From Roseivirga sp. 4D4 (GTDB lineage Bacteria; Bacteroidota; Bacteroidia; Cytophagales; Cyclobacteriaceae), in contig NZ_MDGP01000001.1 of NCBI RefSeq assembly GCF_001747095.1, positions 1,409,001 to 1,473,000 of the forward strand: a DNA stretch of 64,000 nt. Reading direction: 5' to 3'. The notes under the pieces are model-generated. The model had not been told where the DNA came from. It saw nothing but the letters and a program-made list of their open reading frames with translations, and searched no databases. Below, in pieces: positions 1 to 8,715 of the stretch; the first letter of the stretch is position 1; every line of letters begins with the position of its first letter. The translations under genes and the position numbers were made by a program.

Positions 1-2640
1 GCTGAGGTATTTGTAGAGGAGATAAATTCCAGTTTATCCATGTCGGAAGAACACATCAAAGCTAAGTTTGATAGCCGTATGCTTTTCAACCTAGTGCTAG
101 ATGGGGACACCTCTTTTCTACACGACAAACACCTTTCTTTGACTACTGGTATTGATTATGACCTCAATACCGGAATACTTGATCTGGACCCCTCTGAATT
201 ATTAATTGAAAAAGCTTCCTTTCTTATGGATGGGAAGATAGATGTAGCAGATAGTCTCAACCTAGACCTTCAATTCAGCGGACAGAAGCCTAATTTCGAT
301 CTGTTCTTAGCCTTTGTTCCTGAAGAGTACAACCCGCTAATTCAGAGATACGACAACGGGGGGACGGTTTATTTCGATGCAGATATCAAAGGACCTGCTG
401 CTTTTGGAAAGAGCCCACACCTGGAAATAGACTTTGGCTGCGAAGAAGCCTTTGTTGAAAACCTCGAAGCCGATAAGGAGATAAATGACTTATTCTTTAA
501 AGGACATTTTACCACCGGAGCACAGAATTCTCCGGAAACCATGTTACTCACCATACAAGACTTTACAGCCAAGCCAGAAACTGGGACATTCCGCGGAGAT
601 GTCAGGATAGAAAATTTCGATTCACCTGATATTGAAATGAAAGTTAACTCAGAGTTTAACCTTGATTTTTTAGCCGAGTTTTTCAATATCCAAGGGCTGG
701 AAGATGTGAGCGGAAAAATAGCCCTAGATATGAACTTCCATGACATTGTTGACCTGGATGATCCTTCAAAGGCTATTGAACGACTAAACGAAAGTTATTA
801 TACAGAGCTCAAAGTAGAAGATCTAAACTTCAGGAGCCCTAATTTTCACTTGCCACTTCAAGACATTAACATCCATGCTTCCATGGATGGGCATCGGGCT
901 GAAATAGATCAGTTTGAGTTAAAGGCAGGTAATTCAAACATTTCATTTACGGCAGACATATCAGATTTGCCGGCTATTATTCATCATACCAGTTTACCCG
1001 TGGATGTGAATATGGATATTCAATCCAAAATGATTGACCTATTGGAAATCACTCGGATGGATAGTCTAACAGACGGCTTCGATGAACAAATTCGTGACCT
1101 ATCACTCGGCTTCAAATTTAAAAGCAGCGCAAAAGCCTTCACTGAGTCACCTTATTTACCATTAGGTGAGTTCTTCATTACTCAACTAAAAGCGGATTTA
1201 ACTCACTATCCGCATCAGTTGCACGACTTCAATGCGGACATCATCATAGATTCAACAGATTTTAAGGTCATAGATTTTACCGGAATGTTGGACCAAAGTG
1301 ATTTTCATTTTGACGGTAAACTCACCCATTATGACTTATGGTTTCAAGATGACCCACATGGCGTTTCAGAGATTGATTTCGATTTAGATGCTGAACGCAT
1401 TCAACTAGAGGACCTATTTTCATATGGTGGTGAAAACTACGTACCGGAAGATTATCGCCATGAAGAGTTTAGAAACCTGAGGTTTCATGGGCTCTCCAAG
1501 TTGGAGTTTGATAAAGAATTAACAGCAGTTGGCCTGGAGCTTGATCACTTGAGTGCTTCTATGAAAGTTCATGGAATGACGCTGGAAAACTTTGCCGGTA
1601 AAATATGGGCAGATAGTTCCAAGCTCTTGATTGAAGACCTTGGCGGGAAAGTGGGTAACTCAGAATTCGTTACTGACCTTACTTATTACCTAAAACAGGA
1701 CAGCACTAGTGCCGCTCACTCCTTTTCATTCAAAAGTCCAAAGCTAGACTTCGACCAACTGTTCTCCTATGTGCCTGCTCAAACTGACACCGGAAGCAGT
1801 CAAGTAGACCACGAAGCAGGGTTTAACCTTTTTGATCTGCCATTTGCCAATATGGATTTCAGCTTTGACATAGCCGAAATGAACTACCACAAATACCTGC
1901 TGGATGACTTTATGCTGGAGGGAAGAATGCAAAGAGACCACTATATCTATATAGACACCATGTCGCTTAAAGCCGCTGGCGGAGAAATGAACCTAAATGG
2001 CTATTTCAATGGCTCTGATCCTGAACAAATTTACTTCAGTCCCAATATGAATTTGAAAGATGTCGATCTGGATAAGCTACTTTTCAAGTTTGACAATTTT
2101 GGTCAAGACCAATTAATCTCGGACAATCTCCATGGGCGATTGAGTGGGTCACTCAAAGGGAAAATACACATGCATCCTGATTTGGTTCCTGCAACTGATG
2201 TTTCGGAGTTAGAAATGGATATTCAAGTCTTAGATGGAAGCCTGGTAGACTTCACTCCTTTTGAGGCACTCTCGAGTTATTTTACGGATAAGAATCTGAA
2301 ACTCGTAAGATTCGATACACTCCAAAATAAGCTTACACTAAGCAATGGAGACCTTGTAATTCCCAACATGAATATCAATACCAGCCTGGGCTATTTCGAA
2401 ATCTCTGGTACTCAGAGTCTCGACCTAAATATGGACTATGTAATGAGAATACCATTGAAGGTGGTTACCCGTGCAGGTTTAAGGAAATTATTTGGTCGTA
2501 AGAATCGTGATAATTCGGATCAGGTAGATGAAATTCAATATAGAGACGAATCTCGCAGAACAACCTTTCTCAGTGTAAGAGTTAAAGGAACAGCAGAAGA
2601 TTATGATGTCTCCCTGGGAAGAAAAAGGGAAAGGAACTAA
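1..2640 (+). CDS. AsmA-like protein, 5' end cut by window edge
   Basis: The reading frame is open to base 1, so the true start lies upstream; the first in-window ATG (base 40) is probably internal. The 880 visible codons alternate short beta-strand-like stretches with Asp-rich loops and end in the typical AsmA C-terminal region, where a 'theme' segment (roughly residues 740-840 from base 40) is followed by a basic tail. AsmA-family proteins are inner-membrane-anchored periplasmic proteins, now thought to bridge lipids to the outer membrane. The missing N-terminus would carry the single membrane anchor. No SD sequence is expected or seen. The family call is from overall composition and C-terminal pattern; the precise substrate is unknown. 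Confidence 0.75.
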   Translation, partial: AEVFVEEINSSLSMSEEHIKAKFDSRMLFNLVLDGDTSFLHDKHLSLTTGIDYDLNTGILDLDPSELLIEKASFLMDGKIDVADSLNLDLQFSGQKPNFDLFLAFVPEEYNPLIQRYDNGGTVYFDADIKGPAAFGKSPHLEIDFGCEEAFVENLEADKEINDLFFKGHFTTGAQNSPETMLLTIQDFTAKPETGTFRGDVRIENFDSPDIEMKVNSEFNLDFLAEFFNIQGLEDVSGKIALDMNFHDIVDLDDPSKAIERLNESYYTELKVEDLNFRSPNFHLPLQDINIHASMDGHRAEIDQFELKAGNSNISFTADISDLPAIIHHTSLPVDVNMDIQSKMIDLLEITRMDSLTDGFDEQIRDLSLGFKFKSSAKAFTESPYLPLGEFFITQLKADLTHYPHQLHDFNADIIIDSTDFKVIDFTGMLDQSDFHFDGKLTHYDLWFQDDPHGVSEIDFDLDAERIQLEDLFSYGGENYVPEDYRHEEFRNLRFHGLSKLEFDKELTAVGLELDHLSASMKVHGMTLENFAGKIWADSSKLLIEDLGGKVGNSEFVTDLTYYLKQDSTSAAHSFSFKSPKLDFDQLFSYVPAQTDTGSSQVDHEAGFNLFDLPFANMDFSFDIAEMNYHKYLLDDFMLEGRMQRDHYIYIDTMSLKAAGGEMNLNGYFNGSDPEQIYFSPNMNLKDVDLDKLLFKFDNFGQDQLISDNLHGRLSGSLKGKIHMHPDLVPATDVSELEMDIQVLDGSLVDFTPFEALSSYFTDKNLKLVRFDTLQNKLTLSNGDLVIPNMNINTSLGYFEISGTQSLDLNMDYVMRIPLKVVTRAGLRKLFGRKNRDNSDQVDEIQYRDESRRTTFLSVRVKGTAEDYDVSLGRKRERN

Positions 2641-2682
2641 CAAAGCATCTGTTCAATTCCCTGTTAAGGATGTGGTGAATTA

Positions 2683-3198
2683 TTAAAATGTGTAGCCCAA
2701 CTTAAATATGAAGTTTTGCGGAGCATCGATGGAAATTCCGAAGAGGAAGCGATCTCTCTCCAGATAAAGACCTCCAGAATATCCTACATCAATAAATGTA
2801 TCTGTAAAATCATCTCCGGTTTCGCTTCTGAGTGCTATGCCCCCCAAAAGACTGAAGAAAAGTCTGGTTAGATTTTCGGGCTTACTGAAGTAGTATCGTC
2901 CTCCGAAGAGCGAATTAAAGGTAAAATGATCACTGGACGAATTAGTCTCTGAAGTGAAATTCATCGACAACTGTGTATCCCAAGACCATGTCTGAGCATC
3001 TCGTTTATAAAAATTAGCACCAATATGAAAGCCATTACCTGCTTCTGAATTCAATGGATCATTTATTGACAGCTTTGTGGCAAAACCGGTTGTAACCGAA
3101 AGTTCCAGTTTCTTTTCCTGTGCCTGAGCAGTTACAGACAGCATGGAAAACATCAAAATCATAGTTGAGACAAGTCCGTAAACCTTCATAGCATTCAT
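2683..3198 (-). CDS. small outer-membrane beta-barrel protein
   Basis: The 171-residue product starts with a signal peptide (hydrophobic core around residues 9-22, cleavage near AQA-QE). The rest is alternating polar and aromatic strands ending in GYTF, the terminal aromatic residue that outer-membrane barrels use for BamA recognition. The length suits an eight-stranded barrel of the OmpW/PorT-like size class. I chose the ATG at 3198; another ATG at 3189 gives an equally good signal peptide. It converges on the AsmA-like gene and is divergent from the SGNH lipoprotein. The specific family is not recognised. Confidence 0.6.
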   Translation of the reverse strand: MNAMKVYGLVSTMILMFSMLSVTAQAQEKKLELSVTTGFATKLSINDPLNSEAGNGFHIGANFYKRDAQTWSWDTQLSMNFTSETNSSSDHFTFNSLFGGRYYFSKPENLTRLFFSLLGGIALRSETGDDFTDTFIDVGYSGGLYLERDRFLFGISIDAPQNFIFKLGYTF

Positions 3199-3318
3199 AA
3201 GATATGGAGCGGGAAGTAAGCAGTAAATATTCAAATACGCAACATTGTTGCAGGTAATATATTCACCGCTAAATAATTCGACTCAAAACAAATTACTGAG
3301 GCAAAGGGTCTTTCATTT

Positions 3319-4008
3319 GTGTTATTCAGATTATCCAAAGTCTTGTTGTTAGCATTCTCCATATCACTCGTTAGCTGTGATAATACAGAGGAACCTCAAA
3401 AAGAATTAAGCTATTTGGCATTGGGGGACTCTTATACGATTGGAGAAAGTGTTAATGAAGCAGATCGGTGGCCGGAACAACTAGTGGATACACTGATCAC
3501 ATCAGGTATTACCATAGAAAGGCCCAGAATTATTGCCAAAACTGGTTGGAGAACGGATCAATTGAAAGACTCCCTACAAATTGATCCAGGTAGGTTCCGA
3601 AAATATGATCTTGTAAGTCTCTTAATCGGAGTGAACAATCAAGTACAAGGAAGAACACTAGATCGTTTCGAGACTGAATTAATTGAATTAATCCAAATGG
3701 CGATCAATCTAGCCGATGGTGATATGACTCGTGTATTCGTTCTGTCTATCCCCAATTATGGTAAAACGCAGTTTGGCATCTATTTGGGTGGTGAGGCAAT
3801 CAGTCAGGAAATCGCTCAATTCAATGCTGTGATCAGAGAGGTATGTGATAACCTCAATATCAGATACTTCAACATCACCCCAATTTCAGAAGAGGTAATC
3901 AATGACACCAGTCTCTTAGGGTCTGATAACTTCCACCCCTCTGGCAAGATGTACAAGCTGTGGGTTGACTTGATGTTCGAAGACATCTACCAAAGCCTTC
4001 TGCGCTAG
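3319..4008 (+). CDS. SGNH/GDSL-family hydrolase, lipoprotein
   Basis: The 229-residue protein has a lipoprotein signal peptide with lipobox LVSC (lipidated Cys20). It then carries the SGNH blocks: GDSYT with nucleophile Ser38 (block I), a GVNN segment with Asn106/107 (block III) and DNFHP with Asp203 and His206 (block V). The family hydrolyses esters and thioesters of lipids or acylated sugars. The lipobox and following Asp suggest periplasmic membrane anchoring. The substrate cannot be told from sequence. It stands alone in direction from its upstream neighbour, with an 85-120 bp divergent promoter region. Confidence 0.85.
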   Translation: MLFRLSKVLLLAFSISLVSCDNTEEPQKELSYLALGDSYTIGESVNEADRWPEQLVDTLITSGITIERPRIIAKTGWRTDQLKDSLQIDPGRFRKYDLVSLLIGVNNQVQGRTLDRFETELIELIQMAINLADGDMTRVFVLSIPNYGKTQFGIYLGGEAISQEIAQFNAVIREVCDNLNIRYFNITPISEEVINDTSLLGSDNFHPSGKMYKLWVDLMFEDIYQSLLR

Positions 4009-4097
4009 TCTATTCAAGGATTATACTCTTTTTATTGGTTAGGGGGTTGGGTAAACCTACCTCAAACGCATTACTATAATAACAAAACAAAAAAGTT

Positions 4098-4199
4098 ATG
4101 AAAACAGTAATCGTAGAAACCAAAAACACTTTAGCAGCCGTGACAATTCTTGCAGCAGGTATTGCCTTTTTCCAAGTACTTCATATCATAATTGGATGA
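4098..4199 (+). CDS. possible 33-residue single-pass membrane peptide
   Basis: An ATG followed by 32 sense codons encodes a short charged head (MKTVIVETKN) and one continuous hydrophobic helix (about residues 11-32). It lies in the otherwise empty gap between the SGNH lipoprotein and the next small membrane protein and is in the same direction. No homologue is recognised, and the only support is composition and position. Confidence 0.3.
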   Translation: MKTVIVETKNTLAAVTILAAGIAFFQVLHIIIG

Positions 4200-4278
4200 A
4201 AATTGACCAGCTGTTTAGCTGATTATGAATAGCCATCTGCGTTTATTATCTTGATTATCCTCAACCAAGAAGACTAGA

Positions 4279-4530
4279 ATGCAAAAGCTATTGAAGAACG
4301 CTATTTTCAGCGTTATCCTCTTTGTTATTATCATTACCATAAACTATTTCCAGGCTGGAAAAGAATCGACAATCGAGTTTATAGAATCCTTTTGGTGGTT
4401 CTTCGTTCTCCTTCCTATCGCAATAAGACTTTATGGATGGTTCCAGGGGTTGAAACGAAAGGCGTCTCAAGCCGGATCCGATGCCGTAGATAAGCTCTTT
4501 GACAAAAAGAAGAAAAAGAGCACAGAATAA
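4279..4530 (+). CDS. small membrane protein, unknown
   Basis: The 83-residue protein has two predicted membrane helices (about residues 8-24 and 37-52) and a strongly basic cytoplasmic tail ending in a run of lysines. It is followed after 5 bp by the cupin gene, so the two are probably co-transcribed. The function is unknown; small two-helix proteins like this are common and poorly studied in Bacteroidota. Confidence 0.6.
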   Translation: MQKLLKNAIFSVILFVIIITINYFQAGKESTIEFIESFWWFFVLLPIAIRLYGWFQGLKRKASQAGSDAVDKLFDKKKKKSTE

Positions 4531-4535
4531 ATATC

Positions 4536-4931
4536 ATGACCCCTTTCTTGATCACAACCATTGAAGTGGATGAAGATTTCATCTCAGTATTCTCTGAGGC
4601 ATCTCACCCAAAACATAATCGAGGTGGCATGTTACTGACCGATCGGATTGATGCTCTAAATTTTAGACTCAGGGAGAGCGCTCAAGGGTACTCAACAAAT
4701 TTCCATGTGGCTGGTGATCCTACTCTCATCATTGTTCAACAAGGAACACTTCGGGTTTCTCTGCAAAATGGTGACTCAAAAGATTTTGGAGCGGGCAGCA
4801 TGTTTATTGCGAAAGATTATTTACCTCCTGAGATCCAATTTGACGAATCGATCCATGGTCACAAGGCTGAAGTCATTGGTGAACAGCCGCTAAAGGCTGT
4901 CCACATTAAATTATCTTCTATTAGCGGCTAG
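4536..4931 (+). CDS. cupin-like small protein
   Basis: The 131-residue protein has a single cupin-like beta-barrel: the stretch GDPTLIIVQQGTLRVSL followed by a G-x-G-S-M-F turn fits the two cupin half-motifs, but the usual metal-binding histidines are mostly missing. It may therefore be a non-metal or sensory cupin. The gene overlaps the 3' end of the convergent serine hydrolase by 11 bp, so no terminator separates them. The substrate is unknown. Confidence 0.55.
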   Translation: MTPFLITTIEVDEDFISVFSEASHPKHNRGGMLLTDRIDALNFRLRESAQGYSTNFHVAGDPTLIIVQQGTLRVSLQNGDSKDFGAGSMFIAKDYLPPEIQFDESIHGHKAEVIGEQPLKAVHIKLSSISG

Positions 4932-6033
4932 CTTTGGTCTTCCACATGGCCCACTTTCTAAGTGTAGCTATGGCCACATCCTTTCCTAGCGACCCATTGG
5001 TCAAGATAATCACACCGCTCTGGTCTTCATAGTCCAGCAAAAAGCCCGATTCCCATCCATCGTTGGATCCTGCATGCCCTTGTACGGTTACCGGACCCAT
5101 TTTGAGTGTCATATACCCTAAACCATATTGCCCATTGGTAACTGGATCAGGCCTTCTCATAGAGGCTAAAGTCTCTTGTGCCAAAACAGTATTACCCTTT
5201 AAAGCCGCCCTGGTAAACTTGATCATATCCTCCAAAGTCGTGTGCAATCCAGCAGCAGCTTTTGCAGTGAACCGTTCTAAGTAAATCTTCTCTCCTGCCT
5301 CATTATAGGGCGTAGCGGTATGTTGCAGCACATGACGGTCAATTGTAAAGCTGGTGTGCTGAAGATCCAATGGTCTGAATACCGTCCGCTCCATATATTG
5401 AGCAAAGGATTTACCTGTCACCTCCTCAATCATCAATTGAAGTACCGTATATCCACCTCCTGAATATTGAAATTTGGTTCTGGGTTCTATAACAACCTCA
5501 ACTGGTTCGTCAGCTCGGACATCACCATTATCCCCATTCAATGACGCCTCCAAACTTGGTAACTTCTGTCTCGGGCTAAACCCAGGATATCCATGAACTG
5601 AAAGCCCAGCAGTATGACTTAGTAAAGCCCTAACGGTTACTTTTTTGCTATCAAAGGATGAAGCGGGAATCTTCCATCGACTGATATACTCCTCCACAGG
5701 TGTTTCCAGATCGATCTTTCCATCCTGAACCAGACGCATCACACCCCATGCTGTATATAATTTTGAAATGGACCCAATATTGAAGCCTGTCTCCATAGTC
5801 ACAGGCCTTTTTGAAGAAACATTGGCAAGCCCTAAACCTTTTTGATAGACCACTTCGCCTTTATCAAAAATAGCGATCGCCATCCCCGGAACATTCTTTT
5901 GCTCCATGAGTGGTGGCACCTCCTTTTCCAGCAGAGCCTTTAAGGCCTTATAATCATCTTGACTTTGTGCATGGCCCAGTACTGTAGTGATCAGTATTAG
6001 AGTTACAACATAAATTTTTCGAGTAATTGACAT
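4921..6033 (-). CDS. serine hydrolase of the beta-lactamase/class C esterase family
   Basis: The 370-residue protein has a Sec signal peptide (residues 1-22). The class C-type active site is visible: SISK (Ser88 nucleophile, Lys91), Tyr191 in YSGGGY as the second motif, and HAG (residues 321-323) in place of KTG. HAG and related triplets are usual in family members that act as esterases or D-aminopeptidases rather than antibiotic-resistance enzymes. It is probably periplasmic. The gene is divergent from the LytS-like kinase, with a short palindrome in the shared promoter region (6086-6100). Confidence 0.85.
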   Translation of the reverse strand: MSITRKIYVVTLILITTVLGHAQSQDDYKALKALLEKEVPPLMEQKNVPGMAIAIFDKGEVVYQKGLGLANVSSKRPVTMETGFNIGSISKLYTAWGVMRLVQDGKIDLETPVEEYISRWKIPASSFDSKKVTVRALLSHTAGLSVHGYPGFSPRQKLPSLEASLNGDNGDVRADEPVEVVIEPRTKFQYSGGGYTVLQLMIEEVTGKSFAQYMERTVFRPLDLQHTSFTIDRHVLQHTATPYNEAGEKIYLERFTAKAAAGLHTTLEDMIKFTRAALKGNTVLAQETLASMRRPDPVTNGQYGLGYMTLKMGPVTVQGHAGSNDGWESGFLLDYEDQSGVIILTNGSLGKDVAIATLRKWAMWKTKASR

Positions 6034-6085
6034 GATTTATTTCTTTGTAAATGATTCTCGAAACTGTGCACACCAGAATTAAGAA

Positions 6086-6100
6086 GTCATTTTAAATGAC
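6086..6100. promoter_or_regulatory. 15-bp palindrome in a divergent promoter region
   Basis: GTCATTT-T-AAATGAC is a perfect inverted repeat with one central base. It sits between the serine hydrolase (leftward) and the LytS-like kinase (rightward), where an operator would be expected. No regulator has been linked to it. Confidence 0.35.
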
Positions 6101-6240
6101 CATCTGCTGAGGCTAGATGACGAAAATGAATGAGGTATTGACAAATGCGTTTCAAAAGGAAAATGAAGGGTTCGTCATCGATTTGCTCCAGTTGGTCATT
6201 GATCTTTGTTAGATCGTATGTCAAGTTTTACTTTTAGCCC

Positions 6241-7041
6241 ATGACGCAGTGGCTGAAAAGGTATGTAAGGACTGTTATCGTAATAATCATATTGATTGGT
6301 TCCAGTATAGCCATGGCTCAGTTCAAACAAGCCTACGAGTTAGACCGAGATTCCAATTACGAGAATGCTTTCAAGTTTGCGCAGCTTGTCTTTTTTCTCA
6401 CCGTGGCTTATGTGGTATTCACTTTTCTATTTAACAAATGGAAGGAATACAGAAGCCTTAAGAATGCGCATAGCAAAGCACAACTGGAGCTGCTCAAGAG
6501 CAAAATGGATCCACACTTCTTCTTTAATACACTCAATAATCTCTATGGATTGGCGATAGAAAAATCGGATGATACTGCTCTGATTATCCTGAAACTTTCT
6601 GAAGTCATGCGCTATACCATCTACAATGGTGAAAAAGAGTTTGTCACGTTAAGGGAAGAAATCGACTATTTGAAACAGTATATCGAGATCCATAGAATTC
6701 GGCATAAGCACAATCTTGACATAGAATTCAAAGAAGAATTACCTAGTACAGAAATACGGATCGCTCCGATGATCCTCATTAACCTATTAGAGAATGCTTT
6801 CAAGCATGGCATTGAGGCCTTAACCAAAGGTGCATACATCAAAATTGACATCAAGGCTCATGGAAGAAAAGTGCTCCTCTCCATTGAAAACAATAGGCTT
6901 CCCGGTATCTCCAAAGAAAGTGGACGGGGACTAACCTATTTAAAAGAAAGGCTAAGCCTTGTTTACCCTAAAAAGCATAATTTGAAGATTGAGCGTACCG
7001 AAAATACTTTTAGCGTGAGGTTAGAACTAGATACTTTATGA
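6241..7041 (+). CDS. LytS-like sensor histidine kinase (His_kinase family)
   Basis: The 266-residue protein has two membrane helices (about residues 10-26 and 46-64) with a short periplasmic loop. The His_kinase domain follows, with KMDPHFFFNTLNNL (phosphoacceptor His92) and a LENAFKHG box of the HATPase domain. There is no separate sensory domain, as is typical for short Bacteroidota LytS-type kinases that read membrane state or a partner. Its stop overlaps the start of the LytTR regulator (ATGA), so the two form one operon and a matched pair. Confidence 0.9.
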   Translation: MTQWLKRYVRTVIVIIILIGSSIAMAQFKQAYELDRDSNYENAFKFAQLVFFLTVAYVVFTFLFNKWKEYRSLKNAHSKAQLELLKSKMDPHFFFNTLNNLYGLAIEKSDDTALIILKLSEVMRYTIYNGEKEFVTLREEIDYLKQYIEIHRIRHKHNLDIEFKEELPSTEIRIAPMILINLLENAFKHGIEALTKGAYIKIDIKAHGRKVLLSIENNRLPGISKESGRGLTYLKERLSLVYPKKHNLKIERTENTFSVRLELDTL

Positions 7042-7736
7042 TAAGATACCTGATCATAGACGATGAACCCATCGCCCATCGAATCATTGAGGGGTATGCT
7101 AAAAACCTCAGCCAGTTGACCAAAGTCGGCAATTGCCATAGTGCCTTTGAAGCACTTGATCTACTTCAAAGCCAAACGGTAGACCTTATCTTTCTTGATA
7201 TTAACATGCCTCAACTCAGTGGTTTTGATCTTTTAAAGACCTTATCCAATCCACCAAAAGTCATTGTCACTACAGCATACCAGGAGTTCGCACTGGAAGG
7301 TTATGAATTAAACGTGATTGACTACCTGCTCAAGCCCTTTTCATTCGAGCGCTTTCTAAAAGCCGTTAATAAAGTCAAGACATCTTCAAAGAAGGCCGTC
7401 AGAGAAAATGTAGATGAGCAAGCTGACGAGAGCATCTTTCTGAAACAGGATCGAAAACAAAGGAAAGTTTGGCTGAATCAAATACGCTATGTAGAAGCCT
7501 ATGGAAACTATTGTAAGGTTCACCTGGAGGAAGAGGTGCTTATAACACCAGAAAGGATTTCTGCACTGGAATCTTTACTTCCACAGAAATCCTTTCTAAG
7601 GGTTCATAAATCTTTTATCGTGGCCAGCTCCTACATAGAAGCAATCGCTGGAACCAAAATTCAAATAGGCAATAGGTTTGTACCGATTGGACAGACTTAT
7701 GCCAATGCTGTAAAGCGATTATTGAAAAGTGAGTAG
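7038..7736 (+). CDS. LytTR-family response regulator
   Basis: The 232-residue protein has a receiver domain (residues 1-120: acidic pair D8/D9, phosphoacceptor Asp54, conserved Lys99 in LLKP). A LytTR DNA-binding domain follows (about residues 130-232), with the signature spacing of IRYVEAYGNYCKVH and LRVHKSFIV. It overlaps the kinase by 4 bp and is its partner. Targets are unknown; the divergent serine hydrolase is a reasonable candidate. Confidence 0.92.
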   Translation: MIRYLIIDDEPIAHRIIEGYAKNLSQLTKVGNCHSAFEALDLLQSQTVDLIFLDINMPQLSGFDLLKTLSNPPKVIVTTAYQEFALEGYELNVIDYLLKPFSFERFLKAVNKVKTSSKKAVRENVDEQADESIFLKQDRKQRKVWLNQIRYVEAYGNYCKVHLEEEVLITPERISALESLLPQKSFLRVHKSFIVASSYIEAIAGTKIQIGNRFVPIGQTYANAVKRLLKSE

Positions 7737-7742
7737 GTAACG

Positions 7743-7970
7743 CTAGGTTTTCTTTCCTGCATTCTTACCGTCAACCCATCTTCCGGCTTTTACCTCGCCC
7801 AGATAAGTTACAGTCTTACTCTTTTCATACTGACGGACAGCAAATTCCATTTCGGCCTTCGTGTCCCTTCTTATTTTTACTCCAGTACTGGAGCCTTTAC
7901 TTCTTACTTCTAAATAAAAACCTTCTTTTAAGGTAGGTGGTTTAGTTGCTGGTCTTCCCTTTTTCTCCAT
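7743..7970 (-). CDS. small basic protein, unknown
   Basis: The 75-residue, lysine- and arginine-rich protein has no signal peptide or membrane helix. A run of short beta-strand-like segments (EGFYLEVRSKG, GVKIRRD) is followed by one helix. It is convergent with the LytTR gene, 6 bp apart. Similar small basic proteins occur in Bacteroidota, but I cannot name the family. Confidence 0.5.
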   Translation of the reverse strand: MEKKGRPATKPPTLKEGFYLEVRSKGSSTGVKIRRDTKAEMEFAVRQYEKSKTVTYLGEVKAGRWVDGKNAGKKT

Positions 7971-8127
7971 CTATATGTTTGATTCTCTTCAATGCGACTT
8001 CATTTTTGATGCAATGAAGTCCGATGGCTCAAAAGGTAATCAAAAATCAGTTTAGATCATTGTAGAACTTGATAATCTTAACGAAGCGAAGCTCAAACAA
8101 TTCGTTGAGCTTATGGATTTAATAGAC

Positions 8128-8532
8128 ATGAAAACTATTGCTTTAACGCTCTCCTTACTCACTGCCTTAATCCTTCCTAAATCTCAGCACATGTCTCCAG
8201 AAGAAATAGTCCAAAAGCAACTAGACACCTATAATGCAAGAGATATTGATGGATTTATGAGTGTTATGGCCGATGATGTGAGTTTATATAACCTAGGGCA
8301 GTCTGAACCTATATCATCCGGATATAAAGCGGTAAGAGCAATCTACAAGAACCTATTCGAAAAATCTCCTAAACTAAACTCTGTCTTGGCCGATCGCATT
8401 GTAATGGGAAACAAGGTCATAGACCATGAGAAAATCACTGGAAGAATGGGAAACGATGACATCTTGGAACTCGTGGTCATCTACGAAGTAGAGGGTCAAA
8501 AAATCCATAAAATCACGGTGATTCGTGAATGA
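8128..8532 (+). CDS. SnoaL/NTF2-like protein, exported
   Basis: The 134-residue product begins with a signal peptide (MKTIALTLSLLTALILP) and then shows the NTF2-like pattern: a helix with VQKQLDTYNARDIDGFMSVM, an Asp-rich strand and a curved sheet ending in KIHKITVIRE. NTF2-like folds form cone-shaped ligand pockets and are used by isomerases, hydrolases and plain binding proteins. I chose the ATG at 8128 because it gives a clean signal peptide; an in-frame ATG at 8113 adds five residues. The ligand is unknown. Confidence 0.7.
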   Translation: MKTIALTLSLLTALILPKSQHMSPEEIVQKQLDTYNARDIDGFMSVMADDVSLYNLGQSEPISSGYKAVRAIYKNLFEKSPKLNSVLADRIVMGNKVIDHEKITGRMGNDDILELVVIYEVEGQKIHKITVIRE

Positions 8533-8715
8533 TTACGGTATACGTGAACAACAACCTTTCCTACGAGTATTTCACCATTTATCAAGTCCTTGAGGTCACT
8601 TTTAAACCATCGAAGTCCATTCAACTCTATAATCAATGCTGTTCACATAAAAAATGATATTTCGCTGAACAATAAGTGAAGGAATTGCATTGTAAACTTC
8701 AGTTAACGTTAAACT

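Noticed and set aside
4921..6033. Reading the serine hydrolase as an antibiotic-resistance beta-lactamase
   Set aside because: HAG in place of KTG and the divergent second motif fit the esterase/peptidase branch; no resistance claim is supported.
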